Under the pieces are notes generated by a model, which had not been told where the DNA came from, ran no database searches, and saw nothing but the letters and a program-made list of their open reading frames with translations. 22,229 nucleotides of DNA from JBFHER01 sp041584055 (lineage in GTDB: Bacteria > Bacteroidota > Bacteroidia > Bacteroidales > UBA5342), in the NCBI GenBank assembly GCA_041584055.1, contig JBFHER010000028.1, forward strand, positions 1-22,229. Direction: 5' to 3'. The translations under genes and the position numbers were made by a program. This document shows positions 16,031-22,229 of the stretch, piece by piece; the first letter of the stretch is position 1, and each line of letters begins with the position of its first letter.

Positions 16031-16131
16031 GTTTTCTAAATAAGACAATACAGTTTTTTTTAATAAGGGCGAAATGTGCCATTAAATCATAAATCTCTGT
16101 CCATAAGAAAAGGGTGAAGCATTAATTATTG

Positions 16132-16139
16132 TATATTTG
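16132..16139 (+). promoter_or_regulatory. -7 element of the pnp promoter
   Basis: TATATTTG is an exact TAnnTTTG match 47 nt before the pnp start codon. No clear TTG sits at the standard distance upstream, so strength is uncertain. The leader just before the ATG is A/G-rich rather than carrying a canonical Shine-Dalgarno site. Confidence 0.5.
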
Positions 16140-16186
16140 GCACGTTTTAGAAGAGATATATAAATAATAAGAAAGAAAAGAAAAAG

Positions 16187-18394
16187 ATGTTACAACCGAT
16201 TACCAAAACAATCGACTTAGGAGATGGTAGAAACATTACCATTGAAACAGGCAAACTGGCCAAGCAGGCAGACGGGTCTGTAGTCGTAAGAATGGGTGAC
16301 ACAATGTTATTAGCAACCGTTGTTTCAGCCCAGGAAGCTGGCGAGAATGTTGACTTCCTGCCATTGCAAGTAGAATACAAAGAGAAATTTGCCGCCATTG
16401 GACGTTTTCCTGGTGGTTTTTTAAGAAGAGAAGGTCGCCCCGGCGATAATGAAATATTAGTTTGCCGTCTGGTTGACAGAGCCTTAAGACCTTTGTTTCC
16501 TGAGGATTACCACGCAGACACATTTGTTACCATTCATCTGATTTCAGCGGATGGCAAAGATATGCCGGATGCATTGGCAGGATTAGCCGCATCGGCATGT
16601 ATTGCTGTTTCTGACATTCCTTTTAATGGCCCCCTTTCAGAAGTAAGGGTAGGACGTGTTGATGGAAAATTTATTATCAACCCAACATTTGAGCAAACAG
16701 AAGCAGCTGACATTGACATTATGGTTGGTGCAACCATGGATAATATCATGATGGTTGAAGGTGAAATGGATGAGGTTTCAGAACAGGAAATGCTTGAAGC
16801 TTTAAAAGTTGCACATGAAGCAATCAAAATACAGTGTCAGGCACAGCTGGATTTAGCTGAAGCTGTTGGAGCAACTGTTAAACGTGAATACAACCACGAA
16901 GAAAACGACGAGGAATTAAAAGCTGACATCAACGAAAAATGCTTTGATAAGGTTTATGAAGTAGCGAAATCAGGAAATCCTGACAAGCATGCACGATTTG
17001 CAAACTTCAAAGCAATCAAAGACGAATACATTGCGTCTCTGGATGAAGAGACAGCCGCTGAAAAAGCATTCCTTATTTCAAAATATTACCATGATGTAGA
17101 AAAAGAAGCGGTTAGAAAATGTGTTCTTGATACTGGCATTCGCTTAGATGGCCGTAACACAACAACCATTCGTCCTATTTGGTCAGAGGTTGATTATCTT
17201 CCCGGAACGCACGGATCTGCAGTTTTCACACGTGGAGAAACACAATCATTGACATCAGTTACACTGGGGACTAAACTCAATGAAAAAATTATTGATGAAG
17301 TCCTTTTGCAAGGAAGGGATAATTTCCTTCTGCATTATAACTTCCCTTCATTCTCAACAGGAGAAGCCCGTGCAAACAGAGGAACGAGTCGACGCGAAGT
17401 TGGCCATGGTAACCTGGCTCACCGTGCACTGAAAGGCATGTTACCGGATTCAGGTTACACCATTCGAATCGTTTCTGACATTCTTGAGTCAAACGGATCT
17501 TCATCTATGGCGACCGTTTGTGCCGGCACACTTGCTTTAATGGATGCAGGTATTCAGATAAAAAAACCTGTGAGTGGAATTGCCATGGGACTGATTACAG
17601 ACAATGCGAGGTTTGCTGTATTGTCTGATATTTTAGGTGATGAAGACCACCTGGGAGATATGGATTTTAAAGTAACCGGAACCAGAGATGGGATTACTGC
17701 AACGCAGATGGACATCAAGGTGGATGGTTTGCCCTACGAAATTCTTGAAAAAGCCTTATTACAGGCAAAGGAAGGTCGCATGCACATTCTGGATAAAATT
17801 GCAGAAACACTTGAAGCACCAAGACCAGATCTAAAACCAAATGCGCCACGCATTGAGTTGATGACAATTCCGAAAGACATGATCGGTGCTGTTATCGGTC
17901 CTGGTGGAAAAATCATTCAGGAGATGCAGGAATCAACAGGTGCTACAATTACAATTGAAGAAGTTGATGGTGTTGGAAAAGTACAGATCGCTGCAACCAA
18001 CCTTGACAGCATCAATGCTGCTCTGCTAAGAATCAAAGGAATTGTGGCCGTACCAGAAGTAGGAACAATTTACAAATCAAAGGTTAAAACCATTGCAACC
18101 TTTGGTGCCTTTGTTGAAATCATGCCGAACAAGGATGGATTGCTTCACATCTCTGAAATTGACTGGAAACGTTTCAACGACATGGACGAAACCGGATTAA
18201 AAGAAGGGGATGACATTGAAGTAAAACTCATCGGCATAGATGAAAAGACAGGCAAACTTAAGCTTTCAAGAAAAGTTCTCATTGAGAAACCTGAAGGTTA
18301 TGTTGAACGCCCCCCAAGAGAAAGAGGTGAGCGTGGCAACAGACCTCCAAGAAGAGACAACGACCGTCGTCCAAGAAGAGACGACAGAAACTAA
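16187..18394 (+). CDS. pnp: Polyribonucleotide nucleotidyltransferase (PNPase)
   Basis: 735 residues, the usual length. Two RNase PH-like domains flank an alpha-helical domain. The first holds FPGGFLRREGRPGDNEIL. The second has GEARANRGTSRREVGHG, the phosphate-binding SNGSSSMA segment and the metal-binding DILGDEDHLGDMDFKVTG. A KH domain follows (GAVIGPGGKIIQEMQESTG), then an S1 domain (GAFVEIMPNKDGLLHISEI). The last 30 or so residues are Arg-rich (ERGERGNRPPRRDNDRRPRRDD), probably an unstructured RNA-contacting tail. The trimeric enzyme degrades RNA 3' to 5' with phosphate, releasing nucleoside diphosphates, and can add tails in reverse. It stands alone, with its own promoter candidate and terminator, rather than following rpsO as in many bacteria. 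Certain call. Confidence 0.98.
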   Translation: MLQPITKTIDLGDGRNITIETGKLAKQADGSVVVRMGDTMLLATVVSAQEAGENVDFLPLQVEYKEKFAAIGRFPGGFLRREGRPGDNEILVCRLVDRALRPLFPEDYHADTFVTIHLISADGKDMPDALAGLAASACIAVSDIPFNGPLSEVRVGRVDGKFIINPTFEQTEAADIDIMVGATMDNIMMVEGEMDEVSEQEMLEALKVAHEAIKIQCQAQLDLAEAVGATVKREYNHEENDEELKADINEKCFDKVYEVAKSGNPDKHARFANFKAIKDEYIASLDEETAAEKAFLISKYYHDVEKEAVRKCVLDTGIRLDGRNTTTIRPIWSEVDYLPGTHGSAVFTRGETQSLTSVTLGTKLNEKIIDEVLLQGRDNFLLHYNFPSFSTGEARANRGTSRREVGHGNLAHRALKGMLPDSGYTIRIVSDILESNGSSSMATVCAGTLALMDAGIQIKKPVSGIAMGLITDNARFAVLSDILGDEDHLGDMDFKVTGTRDGITATQMDIKVDGLPYEILEKALLQAKEGRMHILDKIAETLEAPRPDLKPNAPRIELMTIPKDMIGAVIGPGGKIIQEMQESTGATITIEEVDGVGKVQIAATNLDSINAALLRIKGIVAVPEVGTIYKSKVKTIATFGAFVEIMPNKDGLLHISEIDWKRFNDMDETGLKEGDDIEVKLIGIDEKTGKLKLSRKVLIEKPEGYVERPPRERGERGNRPPRRDNDRRPRRDDRN

Positions 18395-18402
18395 ATAAGT
18401 TA

Positions 18403-18433
18403 AGAGGCATCCAATTGGGTGCCTCTTTTTTTT
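18403..18433 (+). terminator. Intrinsic terminator of pnp
   Basis: Arms 18403-18412 and 18417-18426 form a 10-bp stem with one G-U pair and an AATT tetraloop, followed by T8 (18426-18433). It lies between the convergent pnp and radA, its T-run touching the radA stop codon. In the radA direction no clean U-run follows, so it probably works well only for pnp. Confidence 0.88.
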
Positions 18434-19799
18434 AATCCTGAAATAAAATCTGAAAGGCTTCCTTTACCTGTTGAACAGGAATTACCCGGATGGTTTTTGT
18501 TTTAAATGTTACGCTCTTCAAATTTGATTTGGGAATGATGATGGACTCAAAACCCAGCTTCTCAGCTTCCGCAATGCGTTGATCAATCCGGCTTACGGAC
18601 CTCACTTCGCCTGACAATCCGACCTCTCCGGTGATTGCAGTCTTTGCATTTGCAGCCTTATCCACGCTGGATGAGAGAACTGCCGAAAGGACAGCAAGAT
18701 CAATTCCGGGATCGTTTACTTTAATCCCGCCCGCAATATTTAAAAACACATCTCTGGTACCCAGCTTAAACCCCATACGCTTTTCGAGCACAGCTAATAG
18801 CATATTCATGCGTCGCAGGTCAAAGCCTGTCGACGAACGCTGAGGAGTCCCATAGACCGCTGTACTTACAAGTGCCTGCACCTCTATTAAAAAGGGACGC
18901 ATGCCTTCAAGCGCTGCGGCAATGCAAACGCCACTTAAGCCCTCATGTTCGCTGGACAATAACAATTCACTCGGATTGAGCACCTCTCGTAGTCCATTCT
19001 GTTGCATTTCGAAAATACCCAATTCCGAAGTACTTCCAAAACGGTTCTTGATGGCACGCAAAATTCTGTACATGTAGTTTTTGTCCCCTTCAAACTGAAG
19101 CACCGTATCCACCATGTGCTCCAGCACTTTTGGTCCGGCAAGGCTTCCTTCCTTATTGATATGTCCGATGAGGATCACCGGTGTTTGAGACGCTTTCGCG
19201 TATTTCAGTATCAATCCGGCACATTCACGCACCTGCCCAACACTTCCCGGAGAAGACTCCACCCGCTCGGTGACCATGGTCTGAATTGAATCTATGATCA
19301 ACAGATCCGGACTCGTTTGCTGGGCATGATGCAATATTTTTTCAATTGATGTTTCACTTAAAAACAAGCATTCGGAATCATCTTTCCCCACACGTTGGGC
19401 CCGCATTTTTAATTGTTGCAAGCTTTCTTCCCCTGAAACATAAAGAATTGTTTTATTCTTAAGCGTGAGAGAAACCTGAAGCACAAGGGTTGATTTTCCG
19501 ATTCCCGGATCTCCACCTACAAGCACCAGAGAACCTGGGACAACACCTCCACCCAACACACGATCCAACTCACTGTTCCCTGAGTTCATGCGCACTTCCG
19601 GACGCAATTCTATTTCGGTGAGTTTCTGTGGTTTTTGAGGAGAATCGCTAAAAAATGATGTGGGATTTTTACTTTTCCCTGTGAGCACAACCTCTTCCAC
19701 ATAGGTATTCCATTCACCACATGCAGAACACTTTCCGACCCATTTTGCAGATTCATTTCCACAGTTCTGACAAACAAAAACTGACTTTGTTTTCGCCAT
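18432..19799 (-). CDS. radA: DNA repair/recombination ATPase RadA (Sms)
   Basis: 455 residues, standard length. An N-terminal four-cysteine zinc finger (C10, C13, C24, C27) is followed by a RecA-like ATPase with Walker A GGDPGIGKST (95-104), Walker B LLIIDS (about 166-171) and the RadA-specific KNRFG motif (251-255). The C-terminal third is the Lon-protease-like domain without a protease dyad. RadA helps branch migration and the processing of recombination intermediates. Its ATG (19799-19797) overlaps the TAA of the upstream rfaE2-type gene by one nucleotide (TAATG), so the two are translated in a coupled way. Certain call. Confidence 0.97.
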   Translation of the reverse strand: MAKTKSVFVCQNCGNESAKWVGKCSACGEWNTYVEEVVLTGKSKNPTSFFSDSPQKPQKLTEIELRPEVRMNSGNSELDRVLGGGVVPGSLVLVGGDPGIGKSTLVLQVSLTLKNKTILYVSGEESLQQLKMRAQRVGKDDSECLFLSETSIEKILHHAQQTSPDLLIIDSIQTMVTERVESSPGSVGQVRECAGLILKYAKASQTPVILIGHINKEGSLAGPKVLEHMVDTVLQFEGDKNYMYRILRAIKNRFGSTSELGIFEMQQNGLREVLNPSELLLSSEHEGLSGVCIAAALEGMRPFLIEVQALVSTAVYGTPQRSSTGFDLRRMNMLLAVLEKRMGFKLGTRDVFLNIAGGIKVNDPGIDLAVLSAVLSSSVDKAANAKTAITGEVGLSGEVRSVSRIDQRIAEAEKLGFESIIIPKSNLKSVTFKTKTIRVIPVQQVKEAFQILFQD

Positions 19800-20293
19800 T
19801 AGTATACATTTTTAATGCGTTCAATTAAGGCTGTTGTTGAGAAGCCATCAATCAAATCGATGGTCTTTACCTCCCCTCCTCTTCCGGTAACGATGTCATA
19901 GCCTACAATATCCTCAACCACATAATCACTTCCTTTTACAAGGAAATCGGGCTGCACTGCTTTAATCAGTTCAAAAGGTGTTTCCTCATCAAACAATACA
20001 ACCAGATCAATAAACGAAAATGCCGCCATTAAAATCGCACGCGAATACTCATCCACAACAGGCCGCCCCTCTCCCTTTAAACGCCTCACTGAAGCATCCG
20101 TATTTAAGCCCAACACCATGCGCTGCCCCATGGATGCTGCCCGCGACAAATACGCCACATGCCCACGGTGAACAAGGTCGAAACAGCCATTTGAAAAAAC
20201 AACTCTATCGCCTTTTTTTTGCCACTCAGCGACCCTCAAACCGGCCTCCTGCCGACTTACTATCTTATTGCTTATCTGTTGAAAATGATCCAT
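19799..20293 (-). CDS. rfaE2: D-glycero-beta-D-manno-heptose 1-phosphate adenylyltransferase (stand-alone HldE C-terminal domain)
   Basis: 164 residues, corresponding to only the nucleotidyltransferase half of E. coli HldE; the kinase half is encoded elsewhere in such genomes. The cytidylyltransferase-fold signature FSNGCFDLVHRGH (33-45) contains the HxGH ATP-binding motif, and a late GFSTTALIERIK replaces the usual ISTT. VKGSDY is also conserved. It activates heptose 1-phosphate with ATP to ADP-heptose for lipopolysaccharide inner core, implying a Gram-negative envelope. It precedes radA with a one-nucleotide overlap and has its own promoter candidate upstream. Confident. Confidence 0.94.
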   Translation of the reverse strand: MDHFQQISNKIVSRQEAGLRVAEWQKKGDRVVFSNGCFDLVHRGHVAYLSRAASMGQRMVLGLNTDASVRRLKGEGRPVVDEYSRAILMAAFSFIDLVVLFDEETPFELIKAVQPDFLVKGSDYVVEDIVGYDIVTGRGGEVKTIDLIDGFSTTALIERIKNVY

Positions 20294-20309
20294 TTATTTT
20301 TTGTTTCTG

Positions 20310-20339
20310 TAAAGATAATAATTAGATCAAAGGTGGCAA
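20310..20339 (-). promoter_or_regulatory. Promoter of the rfaE2-radA pair
   Basis: On the minus strand, TTG (20339-20337), a 19-nt spacer and TATCTTTA (20317-20310) match the Bacteroidetes consensus with one mismatch in the last base. It ends 16 nt before the start codon of the adenylyltransferase. Confidence 0.5.
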
Positions 20340-20385
20340 GGTTGTACGATGATGAGTCAAGCATATGATGACGAAGCATAAAGGA

Positions 20386-20415
20386 TTGAACTTTCATAAA
20401 AAAATTGTAGCTTCG
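20386..20415 (+). promoter_or_regulatory. Candidate promoter of the quinone-oxidoreductase-like gene
   Basis: TTG (20386-20388), a 19-nt spacer and TAGCTTCG (20408-20415), one mismatch from TAnnTTTG, 34 nt before the start codon. Confidence 0.4.
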
Positions 20416-20449
20416 TTGTTAATGAAGGACAATATTCACAAATAGTTTT

Positions 20450-21520
20450 ATGACATTTAATCGTATCGTCATATCAAAATTCGGCGCACCGGGCGTGTTG
20501 CAAAAAGTGACAGAAGATGCACTTCCAAGCCCGAAAAAAGGACAAATCAGGGTAAAGGTGTTGGCCACAAGTGCATGCTTTACCGACACCCTTATCCGGC
20601 GTGGCATATATCCGGCCGTAAGAAACAAACCACCATTTTCCCCGGGATATGATTTGGTGGGAACTGTGGATGCCATCGGTGAAGGCGTCAATCATTTGTC
20701 CATTGGACAAAAGGTAGCAGATCTTACCGTTATTGGAGCATACAGCGAATACATCTGTTTAAATGCCGATGACGTGGTTCAGGTACCTGAAAATTTGGAC
20801 AATGCAGAAACGGTTAGCCTGATTCTGACATACCTGACTGCATACCAAATGTTACACAGAGTTGCCCGGGTAAAGAAAGGCGATCGCATTTTGATACACG
20901 CATGTTCAGGAGCCGTGGGCACTGCAATGCTACAACTGGGAAAATTGCTAAACCTAAAAATGTATGGCACAGTGTCAAAGCATAAAAGTAAATTTATTCG
21001 AGACATGGGAGCCATCCCTATTGACTATAAAAGCGAAGATTTTACAGCGTTCATCAAAAAACATGAGCCCAATGGCATGGATGCTGTTTTTGACCCAATC
21101 GGAGGCTCTTATTTCCCCCGTTCCTTGAGCACCTTACACAAAGCAGGGATCCTTGTTGGCTTTGGATATCAAAATGCAGCAAGTGGAAAAGATGGTCATG
21201 TGGTGCTAGATTATTTTAAAATCAAGTTTTGGAATTTGTTACCATCGAAACCTGCCACTGACTTCTATGTCATTACTTCATTCAGAAAAAAGCATCCCGA
21301 CTGGTTTAAAGAAGATTTAAAAGCACTGTTTAAACTTTTATCAGAACGAAAAATTTCTCCCGTAATCGGAAAAGTTATGCCCCTGGAAGAAGCTGCCGAA
21401 GCGCATGCACTGGTTGAAAATTACAAAGTAGAAGGTAAGATTATCTTAATGATGGACCAGTCGCATCAAAACACACCTGAAAAGACTACAGAGGCACTTA
21501 GAAAAGAGGATAAATCTTAA
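20450..21520 (+). CDS. Zinc-independent medium-chain dehydrogenase (quinone oxidoreductase/enoyl reductase type)
   Basis: 356 residues. The GroES-like N-terminal domain has ATSACFTDTLIRRGIYP (39-55), and the position of the zinc-binding GHE is occupied by GYD (66-68), so no catalytic zinc. The Rossmann domain starts with the glycine-rich ACSGAVGTAMLQLGK (151-165), followed by GTVS, consistent with NADPH preference of quinone oxidoreductases. The C-terminal part keeps VIGKVMPLEEAAEAHALVENYKVEGKIIL, the typical end of the family. It extends some 30 residues beyond E. coli QorA, with a hydrophilic tail rich in Lys, Thr and Glu. Members reduce quinones, enones or related carbonyls, often in detoxification. 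It stands alone between divergent rfaE2 and a convergent acetyltransferase. Family certain, substrate unknown. Confidence 0.87.
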   Translation: MTFNRIVISKFGAPGVLQKVTEDALPSPKKGQIRVKVLATSACFTDTLIRRGIYPAVRNKPPFSPGYDLVGTVDAIGEGVNHLSIGQKVADLTVIGAYSEYICLNADDVVQVPENLDNAETVSLILTYLTAYQMLHRVARVKKGDRILIHACSGAVGTAMLQLGKLLNLKMYGTVSKHKSKFIRDMGAIPIDYKSEDFTAFIKKHEPNGMDAVFDPIGGSYFPRSLSTLHKAGILVGFGYQNAASGKDGHVVLDYFKIKFWNLLPSKPATDFYVITSFRKKHPDWFKEDLKALFKLLSERKISPVIGKVMPLEEAAEAHALVENYKVEGKIILMMDQSHQNTPEKTTEALRKEDKS

Positions 21521-21578
21521 AAGGAACGCACTGCTAATCTCTTAAATCCACTCACAACGAATTAAGTATTAGCGGAGT

Positions 21579-22229
21579 TCAATCAAGCACCTTCAAATAA
21601 CACCTCCGTCTTTTAACCGGCTGGGTATTAAAGAATTTCCACATGGAATGAACATTTTTATTTTGCTCAAGTTCAGGGGAAGCGATGGCGTATTTCATAT
21701 TGTGTTTTATCGCGGCTTTAAGGCTGCTATCCAATAAAATTGCGGCCAATCCTTTTCCTTGATATTCAGGTTTAACCGCCACAAGGTAAAGATCCAGAAC
21801 CTTACTGGTTTTTAAGCCTCTCATCAGATGAAACCACCCAAATGGAAAAAGCTTTCCTTTTGCTTTTTGAAAGGCTTCCGAAAGAGATGGCATGGATACA
21901 CCAAATCCCACAAGTTGTTTATTTTCATCTGTAATCAATATGATAAAATCTTTATTCACATAGGTCAAATACTGTTTTGTATATGTTTGTATCTGTCTCG
22001 GAGTGATCGGTGTTACACCATACAAATCAGAATATGCTTCATTTAGTAATCCAAAAATAGCATCCACCCATAAAAGTACATCTTTTCTATTTTCCAATGT
22101 TTCAATCTGAAGTTTATACCGTTTCAGGGTAAGATCTGCTATTCTTCTGATTTGTTCATTCTGATTTTCCGGGGCCAGAATTTTAAATTCCAGCCAGTCC
22201 ACATCTTTTACGTAACCAAGGGCTTCAAG
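21579..22229 (-). CDS. GNAT-family N-acetyltransferase, C-terminal part (5' end beyond right edge)
   Basis: The frame stays open to the window edge: nine codons upstream of the first possible start (a GTG at 22202) read LEALGYVKD in continuous, family-like sequence, so the true start lies outside. The visible 216 codons end in a GNAT domain, with motif A VAVKPEYQGKGLAAILL (acetyl-CoA pyrophosphate loop QGKGLA). Its C-terminal end SPELEQNKNVHSMWKFF then KRRRCYLK is, as I recall it, typical of a Bacteroidetes acetyltransferase group of about 370-390 residues. It ends 58 nt after the convergent oxidoreductase gene. Substrate unknown. Confidence 0.8.
   Translation of the reverse strand, partial: LEALGYVKDVDWLEFKILAPENQNEQIRRIADLTLKRYKLQIETLENRKDVLLWVDAIFGLLNEAYSDLYGVTPITPRQIQTYTKQYLTYVNKDFIILITDENKQLVGFGVSMPSLSEAFQKAKGKLFPFGWFHLMRGLKTSKVLDLYLVAVKPEYQGKGLAAILLDSSLKAAIKHNMKYAIASPELEQNKNVHSMWKFFNTQPVKRRRCYLKVLD

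Larger units (their letters stand above)
15823..16186. other. Divergent regulatory region between the secreted-protein gene and pnp
   Basis: 364 bp, AT-rich, with no credible ORF. It contains promoter candidates for both flanking genes, two near-identical palindromes, and a partial duplication. CATGTTTT occurs at 15953-15960 and 16028-16035, and AGACAA at 15974-15979 and 16043-16048, each copy following one palindrome at similar distances. Confidence 0.6.

Noticed and set aside
21530..21577. Inverted repeat GCTAAT/ATTAGC between the convergent oxidoreductase and acetyltransferase genes
   Set aside because: The loop is over 30 nt and no T-run follows, so it is not a convincing terminator.
22200..22202. 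GTG start giving a complete 207-residue acetyltransferase
   Set aside because: The reading frame continues open to the window edge with family-like residues, so the protein is truncated by the window rather than complete.

Overview
The window looks like a chromosomal segment of a Bacteroidota (Bacteroidetes) genome. The support is indirect but consistent. Genes lack strong Shine-Dalgarno sequences, and several intergenic regions carry Bacteroidetes-type promoters (TTG, 19-20 nt, TAnnTTTG). The gene set also fits: class III fructose-1,6-bisphosphatase, a stand-alone RfaE2/HldE adenylyltransferase domain next to radA, and a small secreted beta-rich protein. No tRNA, rRNA, CRISPR, insertion sequence or phage gene was seen.

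Left part (1-9559, minus strand): seven genes read in one direction and form one probable operon. In transcription order they are a lipoyl E2, an E3 dihydrolipoamide dehydrogenase, a fused alpha-beta E1, a PHP-domain protein, a sorbitol-6-phosphate dehydrogenase-like SDR, a sorbose-1-phosphate-reductase-like zinc dehydrogenase, and an FSA-type aldolase cut by the window edge. A divergent GntR/HutC regulator (9777-10493) faces the operon. The 217-bp region between them has two ACTTGT/ACAAGT palindromes, each overlapping the -33 element of one of the two promoters, so the regulator probably represses both the operon and itself. My reading is a catabolic pathway that oxidises a polyol or ketose phosphate, cleaves it with the aldolase, and sends a fragment through a dedicated thiamine-dependent dehydrogenase complex to an acyl-CoA. 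The substrate cannot be read from the sequence.

Middle (10588-15822, minus strand): a sorbitol/threonine-dehydrogenase-type zinc enzyme lies just downstream of class III fbp and may be co-transcribed with it. Upstream of fbp are a 329-bp AT-rich gap, a group II PLP decarboxylase, and a 150-residue secreted protein with its own terminator and a candidate promoter.

Right part (15823-22229): a 364-bp intergenic region with a duplicated palindromic module precedes pnp (plus strand), which ends in a strong terminator. Convergent to it are radA and rfaE2, translationally coupled. A divergent zinc-free quinone-oxidoreductase-like MDR gene follows, and then the C-terminal part of a GNAT acetyltransferase running off the right edge.

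The most interesting material is the GntR-controlled operon, with its divergent E1, its tandem E3-binding-like segments in E2 and its combination of sugar-phosphate and 2-oxoacid dehydrogenase genes, together with the duplicated palindrome module upstream of pnp.
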